From the NCBI RefSeq assembly GCF_900497805.2, contig NW_020954556.1, forward strand, positions 62,160,447 through 62,224,446: a DNA stretch of 64,000 nt. Reading direction: 5' to 3'. Source of the DNA: Vombatus ursinus (lineage: Eukaryota; Chordata; Mammalia; Diprotodontia; Vombatidae). Within the stretch, counting starts at the first letter, position 1. Every line of letters starts with the position of its first letter. The notes beneath the pieces are model-generated. The model saw nothing but the letters and a program-made list of their open reading frames with translations, did no database searches and was not told the DNA's origin. Shown piece by piece: positions 10,139 through 20,199 of the stretch. Both the position numbers and the translations under genes were made by a program.

Positions 10139-12050
10139 TCTGGGAGCCAAGATGGGGGAATAAGAAGTAAGTCACTCTCACCCTCCCTTATTGACCTCTG
10201 AAAGGCCAGAAAATACTGCCCTAGGAAAAACCCTCAGAATGGCTGAGTCAGCAGAAAGACAGAGTCCAACAGTCTTGCAACCCAGGAAGCTTGGGGGATT
10301 AATGGGAAAGGCCCCTCTTGCTCTGAGGGAGGGAGAGCAGTACAGGATGGGAGGCAACCCAGCAACCTAGGGGCAAGCCCCACCTCAGCATACCAGGGGG
10401 ACATCCTGAGCCCCAGTGTAGTGGAGCAGGCAAGCACCAACACCAGGACCCCCTGAGCACCTCAGTACAGGCAGGGGGAATCAGTAGACACCAGCTCAGA
10501 AAACCACCATGTGTGAAGGTATTCTCCAGCAACCAAATCTCCTGGTGCCTCAGCACAATTCCAGGAAGCACAACTCCAGGAGGCAAAGCTCCAAGCTGAC
10601 AGACATCCTCCAGCAGCCAAAGAAAGGAGTGCAAGGCTTGGGTGAGCAGGAGTCAAATAAAGGAATGCAAGGTGTGAGTGAGCAGGAATACCCCAGGCAC
10701 CAGACAGCCTACTCCCACCCCCAAGACCTCCAGTGTTGCTGACACCAGCCCAGCACCAGGTAAGCTGCCAGAACCCTATAGCCTCCAACTGCCAGCATCT
10801 GAGGCCCCAGCATACAAAACCAGTGACCAGGTCCAGGGCCCCCAGCACAAGAAGCTTGGGTCAGTGCTCCCTGCTCTCCAGCAGGAGAGCTCAACTTTTA
10901 TTAAAAGTCAGGAAATAGGCAAATGCCATGAGCAAAAAGCAGAAATGGACAATGACCATAGATTCTTACTATGGAGACAGGGAAGATCAAGGCACAAATT
11001 CAGAAGAGGACAACATTGTCAATATAGCCACATCTAAAACCTCAAAGGGGAATATGAGCTGGTCTCCAGCCCAAAAAGCCTTCTTGGAAGAGCTTAAGAA
11101 GGATTTTAAAAGTCAAATAAGAGAGGCAGAAGCAAAGTTGGGAAAAGAAATGAGAGGTATGCAAGAGAGAGTCAATAGCTTGGAAAAGGAAGGACAAAAA
11201 TTAACTAGAAAACAAGTCCTTAAAAAATAAAATTGGCCTAATTGGGAAAAAAAGTACCCTGAATAACTCCTTAAAAAGTAGAATTGGCCAAATGGAAAAG
11301 GAGGCACAAAAATTCACTGAGGAGAAGAACTCCTTAAAAAGTAAAATGGGCCAAATGGGAAAAGAAGTACAAAATCTAAAAGAAGAAAACAATTTGTTAA
11401 AAATTAGAATTGGGCAAGTGGAAGCTAATAATGCTATGAGAGATCAAGAAAGAGTCAAACAGAAACAAAAGAATGAAAAAATAGAAAGCATAAAATGCCT
11501 CATTGGCAAAACAATTGACCTAGAAAATAGATCCAGGAGAGACAATTTAAAAATTATTGGTTTACCTGAAAACCATGATGAAAAAAAGATCCCATATACC
11601 ATCTTTCAGGAAATCATCAAGAAAAACTGCCCTGAGGTCCTAGAACCAAAGGGTAAAATAGTCATCAAAAGAATCCACTGATCACCTCCTGAAAGAGATC
11701 TCAAATTGAAAATGCCAAGGAATATTGTAGCCAAATTCCAAAATTACCAGGTCAAAGAGAAAATACTGTAAGCGGTCAGAAAGAAACAATTTAAATATCA
11801 CAGAACCACAGTAAAGATTACACAGGACCTTGAAGCTTCTACATTAAAAGAGTGGAGGACATGGAATATGATATTCCATAAGGCAAAGGGTCTTGGATTA
11901 CAACCAAGGATCAGCTACCCAGCGAAACTGAGCATAATCTTTCAGGGGAGGAGAGGGACATTTAACAAAATAAGGAACTTCCAAACAAAACAACAATATC
12001 CATATTATACTTTTTTTAATCAAAAGAAAGAAAATTCAACAAATATTTAA
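10139..12050 (+). mobile_element. L1 LINE with 5' UTR and ORF1, lacking ORF2
   Basis: The element opens with 'ggagccaagatgggggaata', a typical L1 5' end, then a GC-rich 0.8-kb 5' UTR and a broken ORF1 (10928-12047). Recognisable L1 sequence stops there: no inter-ORF region, ORF2 or L1 3' UTR follows. LINEs are usually truncated at the 5' end, so a 5'-complete, 3'-missing copy is unusual. It may be a deletion or a HAL1-like (half-L1) structure. I found no clear target-site duplication. Confidence 0.85.
10928..12047 (+). pseudogene. Degenerate L1 ORF1 (RNA-binding chaperone p40-like)
   Basis: L1 ORF1p is the trimeric RNA-binding protein of the L1 particle. Here frame 2 opens MSKKQKWTMTIDSYYGD and runs into a coiled coil that stops at 11230. 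The coiled coil resumes in another frame at 11292 with LKEENNLLKIRIGQVEANN. The RRM core follows (SRRDNLKIIGLPENHDEKK, CPEVLEPKGKIVIKRIH, stop at 11681). The C-terminal domain resumes at 11868 with FHKAKGLGLQPRISYPAKLS and IIFQGRRGTFNKIRNFQ. So it has at least one frameshift and several stops. The coiled coil contains a 63-bp (21-residue, three-heptad) repeat starting at 11271, 11334 and 11397. Confidence 0.85.
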
Positions 12051-12054
12051 ATAT

Positions 12055-12083
12055 TGACTCCAGCAATCTATCTGCTGGAGTCA
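12055..12083. repeat. Perfect hairpin: 11-bp arms, 7-nt loop
   Basis: The left arm TGACTCCAGCA (12055-12065) pairs perfectly with TGCTGGAGTCA (12073-12083) around loop ATCTATC. It lies a few bases from where recognisable L1 sequence ends. The extent of the inverted repeat is read directly. Confidence 0.9.
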
Positions 12084-12084
12084 T

Positions 12085-13045
12085 CATGTTAACTAATAAT
12101 AAGTGCACCAAAATACTGATTAGTCAGTAGGGGTCGCTACATTTAGAATTAATTCATACAAGTTTCTTATTAGTGATTATTATACTGCAGGAGGCCACAA
12201 TGGAAAAAGTAATTAATTTCAAAGTGATAATGCATTTACAGCAACAATTAGAAATGTATAACTGTAAAAGAGCAACATTTAAAAGACAGATTACATTTAA
12301 TAAAGTTGCACAAGAACATCCAATTGTAAAATTACTGATCTGCAACAATATTCCTTAAAGAGGCACTTAAAATAGCCTGACTCCATGAAGGGTGACCTAA
12401 TTACTGTAACTAAAATCACCCTCGTCACAGCAAGTCACAGCAAATTAAAAAAAAAGGTTGATATTAGAATACTGCTGTTTAATACTTAAGAGAGGGAGCT
12501 GAGCCAGATAACCGGAGGCAAGGTTCCCAAGCACAGAATTCTATCGTGTTTAGCATTCCCTTGACCTTAGGAATGGAATGTAAGGAGAGTGGCAGAACTC
12601 ATGTCAAGAGAAAGTGAATCCAAGGCTACGTTTGTGCTGGGACACAGATCATTACCTAATGCCAATCCACCCTTTTGGGCTGCTGGCATTGCTGTAAGGT
12701 CTATCACTCATCACAAGTGAAGGAACTGTATTCATGAGTAGGAATTCTACCTTTTATTAAAAACATGAGATGGTATAAACTTAAACAAAGGGAACCCAAA
12801 CACAAGCACACAATGAAAAGGGACTACGTACTGACGGTAAAAAAAAATATGATACAAACATCTGGTATCCTATTTCTTATAACAAAATGATGGAAATCTC
12901 AAACATTACTTTTGCAGTCAAATATTAAAATATTCACTTCTAAATATATCTCAAAGAGGAAAAAAAAAGAAATGCACTCTATCATTACAGTGTACTCCAA
13001 AAATACAACAATCAAAATATTTACTAAAGTAGGAGGAAAATGGAT
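12085..13045. other. Repeat-poor intronic block
   Basis: No known repeat is recognised. 12180-12730 has mixed, non-simple sequence with several TAATTA-type cores. Two opposite 60-64-codon open frames at 12154-12358 overlap and look like chance in AT-rich DNA. It is a candidate conserved noncoding block. Confidence 0.35.
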
Positions 13046-13047
13046 TA

Positions 13048-13135
13048 TGGTTAGACTTTTGTTCCTTTATATCTACAGTGCCTAGCACAGTAGTACATGA
13101 CACATACTAGGTGCTTTCTGAATGGAAGAAAGAAT
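13048..13135 (+). mobile_element. L2 LINE 3' end fragment
   Basis: 'cagtgcctagcacagtagta' and 'actaggtgctttctgaatgg' match the last bases of L2. Confidence 0.7.
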
Positions 13136-13354
13136 GAATGGGCAGAGACTAGCTCCTGAATAGTCTTACAATGCTGATGAAACCATACAATCTAAGTAGT
13201 GTTCATTAATTCCTATACTCCCACTGCTAGTGAAGCAAATGCTTCCCTCATTTAAATATAGACTGTTCTTTCTAAAGCTTCATTATCCAGAAATTTTCAA
13301 GACAACATATTTGTCTGCTGCTTCCCAAATTTTAGTTAAAGTGTTGGACAGAGA

Positions 13355-13423
13355 GTTTTTTTGTTTGTTTGTTTTGTTTGCTGTTTTTCATTTATTTGTC
13401 TATCTATTTATTTATTTATTTTA
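13355..13423 (+). repeat. T-rich (TTTG)n/(TTTA)n low-complexity tract
   Basis: Runs of TTTG then ATTT units are read directly. The overlapping open frame at 13230-13481 reflects this composition. Confidence 0.85.
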
Positions 13424-13429
13424 CTGCTT

Positions 13430-15000
13430 CTATCCCCTTATTATACCTTTAGTAAAAGATCACTTAAAAATTGAGGCTTAAATGTGGATGGCAATGCTAT
13501 TCTATTACCAGACCATTCTAGCGAATATTGAAGAAGTAGGGTTTCTTAATGGCTGGTAAAACATTTCTCAACTTTTTAACTCCTCACCCAATGTTACCTC
13601 ACCAATTTAATCTATGCACCTTTGCAACAATTATGTTATTCAGGATATAAAATGCTATTATAGTTAAGATATCATAAGAAAGTTGTTCCAGCATATGATC
13701 ACTATATAGGAAGATGATAGCAGAGGGAATTTTATCATACATTTCTATCATTTACCTCAAATTATGCAATAGCAACACATTATACAGAACAACTAAAATA
13801 TGTATTTGAATACTAAGAATAGAGTGTTCTACCTATGTTTAAATGCTGGCAATCAAAATCAACAAAGACGATTTAAAAAATCCCTTCCTTCATCATGGTA
13901 ACCCTCAAACCGCATTCATGTGAAAATTACAATATTTAGGCTATCTCTGCCATTTTTTAGAACTTAAAACAGCCTAGAAAGTGAAACTTAAAAAATAAGT
14001 GGCCACATCTGCATATCTTTTAATTCTGCTAAGCATATACAAGATATATTGTCCATAAATTCAGCTTTTAAAAAAGGAGGATCCACCTCACAGCAAGATA
14101 GTGCATGTGCCAAGAAAACAGTAATATGCAATGATTTTCTTTCTATTACTAATAAGAGAAAAAAAAGGTCAGGAAAAACTTCTTAAGGTACATTTAGTTT
14201 TTTGTGTTTAGTTGTGAAACTCACAAAAGAGTCAGTTCCACCAGTTGATACAAACATGTGCTCTGTGCAATTATAAACAAATATCTGAATGTTGTATATT
14301 TCTCTAGGAATCCAAAACACCTCAATAAAATGTTAAAGGGAAAAATGTCTGTATTACTCTATTGTTAATTATCTGCTACAATCTATATACAGCCCATCTG
14401 TGAATATTGCTGAATACATACTATTCAGTCAAACGGTTCATGTTTGGCATGCCTACTAAGCAAAATACCTTTCTGGACAATGAAGAATTCTCTGGGAAAA
14501 GTTTACATCCCTTAAAAGAAGAATTTAGAAAAGCAAATATGGTTTCCCAATTAAAACAAAGGAATCATACCCAGTGATATTTTGACAGTCAAAAAAAGTC
14601 TATGCTTTTTATCTCAACACAAAACACAAAATTATCATGTGTCCTATGCATCAAATCAGATTTGTAGAATGTTTGAGTAAGCTATATATCAATTAAAGAG
14701 GAATATTATATAATTTCCAATAAAATATCCAGTTACACTTCTCCCAAATTTAAAGCCTATATATTGCAAACCAACATTTTAACAAGGCCTTAGGAAGATA
14801 GGTTTAATCTGAAATATATCTAAATATGTTCCCAGATCCTATCGTATTGCAGTCATATACCTGACAGTATGATTACTATTAAAGTTATACTGATCATTAG
14901 GAGACGCAAAAGGTCAATGAAAATATACACATCAGGATTTCTGTTGTTTCATAGACCACAATGCTAAAATTGATGACGTATAGTACAACACAAGTTGGTC
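13430..15000. other. Intron 8 proximal block, nothing recognised
   Basis: This is the 1.5 kb just downstream of exon 8 in transcript sense. I see no repeat family and no second exon with flanking splice sites. The ATG-initiated frame covering exon 8 extends to 14932 by read-through only. Confidence 0.45.
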
Positions 15001-15006
15001 ACTTAC
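15001..15006 (-). promoter_or_regulatory. WWOX: 5' splice site of WWOX intron 8
   Basis: The minus strand reads TCCATG|gtaagt, a perfect GTAAGT donor. Read-through would add about 24 codons of unrelated sequence before a stop near 14932. Confidence 0.95.
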
Positions 15007-15271
15007 CATGGATTTGGTGAAAGGTCGGGCCAAGGTAAATAGCAGGGTATACACCCACCAGTTGTGATGAATGGATGAATAAATCATATTTCCAGGATGC
15101 ACAGCATTAGATGTGACTCCATGGGGAGACAAGCGGCAGTGAAGCTCATTAGAGAATAGTATATTGCAGAGCTTGGAATGGTTGTATGCTAGCATAGCCC
15201 AGTACTCTTCCTTAGATGGAGAAAGCAGGCTCAAATCAAGTTTGCCTGAGGAATCATTAATATCAGTAAAC
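15007..15271 (-). CDS. WWOX: WWOX exon 8 (SDR domain with YxxxK active site)
   Basis: This exon continues directly from exon 7: the Arg codon split AG|G is completed by its first base. The translation begins [20 protein letters not shown], passes [20 protein letters not shown] and [11 protein letters not shown], and ends [13 protein letters not shown]. The SDR active-site pair is present: Tyr at 15184-15186 and Lys at 15172-15174 (Tyr293 and Lys297 in human numbering). Length is 265 bp, the human length. The acceptor is gttttttag|G and the donor ATG|gtaagt is a perfect consensus, leaving phase 0; skipping this exon would shift frame. About 13 of 88 residues differ from remembered human sequence, clearly more than in exon 7, including Arg-to-His and Arg-to-Cys changes. 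Exon 9 (C terminus) is not in the window. Confidence 0.97.
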
Positions 15272-15290
15272 CTAAAAAACAGGAAAGATA
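15272..15290 (-). promoter_or_regulatory. WWOX: 3' splice site of WWOX intron 7
   Basis: The minus strand reads atctttcctgttttttag|G, a good polypyrimidine tract with AG at 15272-15273. It gives the 265-bp exon expected for the family. Confidence 0.95.
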
Positions 15291-15504
15291 ACTTAAACAA
15301 CAAACAAGACAGACTTCCTTACGATTTTATTTTGATAGAAGCAGCATAGACTCTTTAAAACCCATGTTAAAATACATGTATGGACTGGTCAACTACAAAG
15401 GTCAAAGGGATATGTATGTTCTCAGTCACAATCATGAGATCAGATGGTTGTATTTAATTCTTTTGGGGAAATGTGTTTTAAGGAAAGGGAACTTTTTTTT
15501 TTTT

Positions 15505-15641
15505 GGTTGGTCAATGGGGGTTAAGCGACTTGCCCAGGGTCACACAGCTAATAAGTGTTATGGGTCTGAAACCAGATTTGAACTCAGGTCCTCCTGAATA
15601 AAGGACCAGTACTCTATCCACTGTGCCACCTAGCTACCCCA
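15505..15641 (-). mobile_element. tRNA-derived SINE with poly(A), antisense copy
   Basis: The minus strand begins 'tggggtagctaggtggcaca', continues with 'gttcaaatctggtttcagac' and ends in a long A tract (T run on +). A 16-bp direct repeat, GAAC plus twelve Ts, lies at 15489-15504 and 15642-15657; the first T run also holds the SINE tail. An A-rich target with poly(A) suggests L1-type mobilisation, unlike the Mar1 copies. Body divergence is low, so it is probably one of the younger insertions. Confidence 0.85.
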
Positions 15642-15659
15642 GAACTTTTTTTTTTTTAA

Positions 15660-17480
15660 AGAAAATCTTTATTGTGTCTGAAAACATATCACAAAAATTA
15701 AAATGAAATAAAAATTCTTCAGATGGATGGAAAAGTATCATGGTGTAACAGGAAGAGCTTGAAAGACTACACCAAACCATGATATGGGAAGAAGTTAGAG
15801 ACAAAACCAAGGGTCTGCTGGTAGAAGCTCAGCCTGGCTTGGGGAAGGTGGCTGGGGTGGGGGGTAGAGACCGCTGAATTTTCATTATGAACATTTATAT
15901 TTTAGAAATTAGCAAACACTAAAGGACTTGATTTATTGTATAGTTGATTATCTACAATTAAGAAAATCAATGAGAAAATGTTAATAATACTGATTAAATT
16001 TAAAAGTGTGTTGTGAATTTTCAGATAGTTGGTTGTTAAATATTTCCCAGCATACCCCTGCAAAAGACATAGGCTGTAGTCCTAATTTTTTCATTTACCA
16101 GCAAGAGCAAATCAATTCATCCCTCTGAGGTTCATTTGCCTCCTCTTAAAAAATGAAAATAGCACTACTTGTCATGCCTTCTTTTCAGAGAAACTAGGAT
16201 TTAGAGCTAGAAGAGACCTTAAAGATCATCAGATGATGAGGCCCAAAAACAGAGGCCTAGAAAAATTACATGATTAGCCCAAGGTCACAAAGACAGAAAG
16301 TGTCAGTCTAGATTCAAACTCAGGTCCTCCAATTTTGAACCTGAGGTTCTTTCCACAGCATTATACAATAAGCTCACAGAATTGTGAGATAAACTTTGTA
16401 AATTGTAATGTTCTCAAGAGATTGGAACCATTACTACTCTTATGATTAAAAAAAAGACCAAACCTGAATCTCCCCTAAAATAATGTAAATCAAAAACCCA
16501 ACCCAATCATATCCAAAGATCTGACAGATTCTTCATAACTGATCATTTGTGTATATATAGCCATCTTTAACATGTCAAGGGGAATTTTTTTTTCAAACCA
16601 CGAACAAGAAGTTCAAGGATAATTAAATTAAATGAAAAAGAATATTAAATGAGTGCAGTTTTGGAAGTAGAAAGATATCACATTCCTAACCTTTGACTGG
16701 GTTACTTTGGATTATTTTATCCAGGACTAGAGCACTGTATATTTTAGTTTGAGCATCCAAGTAAATAGAAATGAGTCTTGCTGCCTTGCAGACTCTTTTT
16801 GAGATTAAAAATTAATGATTATAAAGGGGTTAGACCCTTGGTAACTTGCCATCAATAGTATTATGCATTTAAAAGATAAATGTAAACAAAGCCCAAATGA
16901 GTTCTGGCAGAGTATAATGTTCTTAAGTACCCCCATGGCAGGATGGGACACAAATCAAAGTAACTAGTTGATGTTTTATAATTGGGTCTGACAGAGTCAT
17001 TAAACACCAGCTGTTTGTTTCTTTTCTCTGCCCCCCCCCTTTAATAACAACAAAGTACAGAAGGTCCTAAAGAAATTTACACTAACAAAAGGAATTTCTG
17101 GGATGGTCTAGGCTCTGTTAAGTAAGAGCTCCTTCCAATTTGGCTTCATAAAATTGAATTTGCCTTTGCATAGCACAGTAAGAACATTTTCACTTTATGC
17201 CCAAGTGTTTTATAGACCATTGTTTCTGAAATCCAAAACAAAAGATAAAATGAATATGATAAAATATTATTTTCCTGGGACACAGGCATTTTGGGAGATG
17301 AAGATGCCAAATTATGGCAGATGAAGAGTAAGTTTATTTGAAGATCAAAATACGCATTTTATAGAACCCAATTCAAGAAATCTCTTATGATACGAAATAC
17401 CCTGGCAGTCCTGTAGGAAGGAAAGGTCAAAATTAGAAACTTCATCAGTTCTCTAAACCATCAAGAGTTTAGTTTAACAC
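15660..17480. other. Intron 7 sequence, mostly unassigned
   Basis: Apart from the MIR copy at 16195-16365 and a possible sense MIR scrap near 16090-16190 I recognise nothing. A C-run sits at 17032-17040. Confidence 0.4.
16195..16365 (-). mobile_element. MIR-type SINE
   Basis: 'gagctagaagagaccttaaa', 'gatgatgaggcccaaaaac', 'agcccaaggtcacaaagac' and 'attcaaactcaggtcctcc' follow antisense MIR consensus order. Confidence 0.75.
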
Positions 17481-17484
17481 AGTG

Positions 17485-17600
17485 AGCATTCATTAAACAT
17501 ACCGTCTCCACCATGCACTGGGTTAGGCTTGCAGGTAGCCAAATAAACATGGAAGGGACGCTGAACTAAAGAAATTTTCATTCTACTGAATTTAATGCCA
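17485..17600 (-). mobile_element. L2 LINE 3' end fragment
   Basis: 'gagcattcattaaacatac', 'ccatgcactgggttaggctt' and a decayed downstream part match the L2 terminus in reverse. Confidence 0.55.
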
Positions 17601-17804
17601 ACTCTTTGGCTTTCTAACTCCATGTCCAAAATCTTTAGGAAAATTGTACTTTTTTACCTAGTCACCCAAAGACAGTATCCTAACTGAATAAAGCCAAATT
17701 ATCTATTCTACATAAGCATATCCAAGGACTAAAGATAACACAACAGAGTCAGAAAATTAAAGTAAATACAGTAAATATTTTATAGTAATAAACAATGGTG
17801 TAAA

Positions 17805-17985
17805 TTGACAGAGTGATAGACTTGGTAAGGACCTCAGGCATCATCTAGTACAACCTCTTCTTTTTACAGATGAGGAAAATGAAATTCAGAGACAATAAGT
17901 GATTTGACCAAAGTCACAAAGTTAGTGGCAAGAACTAGGGATCAAAACTAGATTTCTATAGTGCTAGTAAAGGGTTCTGGGAGTA
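17805..17985 (-). mobile_element. MIR-type SINE
   Basis: 'aggcatcatctagtacaacc', 'tttttacagatgaggaaaat' and 'gaccaaagtcacaaagttag' mark an antisense MIR copy. Confidence 0.75.
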
Positions 17986-18429
17986 TAACAAATTATGTTT
18001 TGCAGGTCTTCCAACTTAACTATTGGCTTTGCATTGAGGGGCTAATGCTAAGGAGACCCAAACACAAAATTGCAAAATCAACCATTATTTTATAAGTCTC
18101 CAAGTTCCCACAGGGCAATGCATTTCCTAATCTCTTCTGACTTCAGACAAATTTCATTACTTTGCACTCTAAGCACAACTTAAACCCTTCACTTTATTGG
18201 GTAAATAGGACAGTGATATGTAAATTCTGTGAAGATGATAAAATCCCTTCCTGCTCCCTGATACAGAAATAAAAGTTAAATAATGCCATAACAAAACATG
18301 ATTCACCCAATCTAGGCCTCGTCCAATTGATCCTAAGTTGAAGGTAATAAAAATACAAGCTAACAAATGCCTCTCCAGCTATCAGTATGCTCAAGTTCAT
18401 TCCTCTTATCTTATGAGCAGTTCTCTTAT

Positions 18430-18560
18430 TTACGACCTACTGATCTCTTACCACTATAACTCTGGGTAAGTCACTTATACTCTTAACCATTTCCTCAACT
18501 AAAAAAAGATATCACTGGACTAGATGATCTCTTTGCAGCTCCATATACTATGACCCTTTA
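18430..18560 (+). mobile_element. MIR/MIR3-type SINE fragment
   Basis: 'ctctgggtaagtcacttata', 'tggactagatgatctctttg' and 'cagctccatatactatgacc' match the sense consensus; the tRNA head is absent. Confidence 0.6.
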
Positions 18561-18679
18561 CCTTCAAATATCAATATATATGACAACCTTTAAATAAGGT
18601 GTGATGTGGTATAGTAGAAAATATTCTGAACTTAGGATCAAGAGACTGGTTTCATGGCCTCTGATATTTGCTCTTATAT

Positions 18680-18912
18680 TATTATAGATTCTTCATCATG
18701 GAAAATCATTTCAGTCCTAGAATTTAGCCCTCAGAAGTACCCCTCTCTCTGATTGGATGGACCCTGCCAAGACCTCCATTGAAGGAGGTGCCCAGTTCAG
18801 TCATGACTTCATTCCTCTGGAGGCTGCTGTACTCCAGGACTTTCTCTACTATGCCGCTCATGTAGAATACTCCCACCTCTTTCAGATTCCTATTGGAATT
18901 TAAGCTGGAGTA
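18680..18912 (+). mobile_element. L2-related LINE 3' region
   Basis: It shares a run of blocks with 5531-5775 in the same order: 'tcatttcagtcctagaattt', 'ccaagacctccattgaagga', 'cattcctctggaggctgctg' and 'cctattggaatttaagctgg'. It stops before the final L2 terminus. Confidence 0.6.
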
Positions 18913-18914
18913 GA

Positions 18915-19295
18915 AGGGAAAAAAAGGAGGAAAAGAAGCTTTTCCATGTCAGCAAGATAAATCTGGCTTCTCCAAAGACAATATGGTTAACCTTGATAGA
19001 GCAACTAAGCAAGAACTATATGATATCTGCATCTCCTGACCTGATTAAAAAAAATGCCTATAGAACTTCAATAATTCTAGCCTCTAACCCAGAGGGTCAG
19101 GAAAAGGCCTCTGATTCTTGAGTAACTGTTTAAATCTGATTTTAGACAAGATATTATCTTATTTCAATTTAATTGTCCCATGTGCATCATTCTTTTTGTC
19201 ATCATAGCCTTCTAAGCATCAGAATAAATAACTGGGTTGGATGTCAGGTGGACAAAAGCAAGTCTATTCAAGTGATAGTGCTAAATTTGTCTCCA
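18915..19295. other. Intron 7 sequence, nothing recognised
   Basis: I see no repeat family or coding signal. Confidence 0.4.
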
Positions 19296-19297
19296 AA

Positions 19298-19340
19298 TTC
19301 TTTGTGTGTATATGTATGTGTGTGTGTATATGTGTGTGTT
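19298..19340 (+). repeat. (TG)n microsatellite, imperfect
   Basis: TG and TATG units alternate; they are read directly. Confidence 0.85.
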
Positions 19341-19770
19341 TCTTAACATGGCTGTAGTTAGCTGTCACACGAATTTTAAGCCAGTGCTACTCTCTATTCC
19401 ATTTTGTTATCTAAAAATTTTTCACAAGGAAGTAAGCTTCTCATTTAAATATAAAGTCCTTAAGATATTCAGAAACTCAATTCATTGCACTGATTCCTGA
19501 GAAGTCACTAAAATATAGTGAACTACTTGGGAAGGCTAATAAATATTTTGCCTTGGGGCAGTTGAATATAATATTTTCTGCAAACATAGGACTTTATTTT
19601 TCCCCTAACAGGGGGTCTTGACTCCAACGAAGAGATTCAGCCAAGGTTTATATAGGTAATTAGATATCAACACTTCCATTTTACAACATGGTTTAAGGCT
19701 CTGAGTCCTCAAGTCATCGAATAAGTACTTTCACAGAATCAGATTCAGTGTATATACTTGCTCTTGATAG

Positions 19771-19981
19771 CTGGAGAAGGGGGGGAGGGGGGAGGGAAGG
19801 GGAGGGGAAAGGAGGAGGAGAGAGAGCGGGGGGAGGGAGGGAGAGAGACAGACGGGGAGAGAGAGAGAGAGGGGAAGAGAGAGAGAGAGAGAAAGAGAAA
19901 GAGAGAGGGGGGAGGAAGGGGAAGGGGGGAAGGGGGAGAGAGGGGGGGAGGGGGAAGGGGGGGAGAGAGAGAGAGAGAGAA
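19771..19981 (+). repeat. 210-bp polypurine tract (GGGA)n/(GA)n
   Basis: Nearly every base from 19771 to 19981 is A or G, with only one or two pyrimidines. It is rich in G-runs, then GA repeats. Such mirror-like polypurine tracts can adopt triplex or quadruplex forms. WWOX is transcribed from the minus strand, so the G-rich + strand is the template and the RNA here is C/U-rich. Three overlapping open frames on both strands are artefacts of the repeat. Confidence 0.95.
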
Positions 19982-20199
19982 TTTAATAGATTAACTTTTT
20001 TTCCCAAAGGGCATGAATACTGAGCCTAATGACCTTAACTGAGCAATTGTCAAAATATTAGTCAAAATGATGTTACTGAAGACCTTGTCCTAGGAACAAT
20101 GTCACAGATGCTATAAATGGACAATCAGCTAAACACAGTTGCAGCGAGTCTGTGATGTTATGATGGCATTTAATTATAATGCCTCACAAAAAGCTCTGG

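Larger units (their letters stand above)
1..15006 (-). other. WWOX: WWOX intron 8, 5' part
   Basis: Everything below the exon 8 donor is intron 8 of the minus-strand gene; exon 9 lies beyond the window. In human this intron is the largest in the gene and contains fragile site FRA16D. Here it holds an RTE relic, MIR and L2 relics, an L3 split by a SINE, a truncated L1 and several repeat-poor blocks, each listed separately. Confidence 0.93.

Noticed and set aside
10234-10918. Several 60-128-codon frames in a GC-richer patch
   Set aside because: This is the L1 5' UTR; the frames overlap on both strands and have no family resemblance.
19714-20023. Open frames of 78-97 codons on both strands
   Set aside because: They lie entirely in the polypurine/polypyrimidine tract and encode only low-complexity Gly/Arg/Glu or Ser/Pro/Leu runs.
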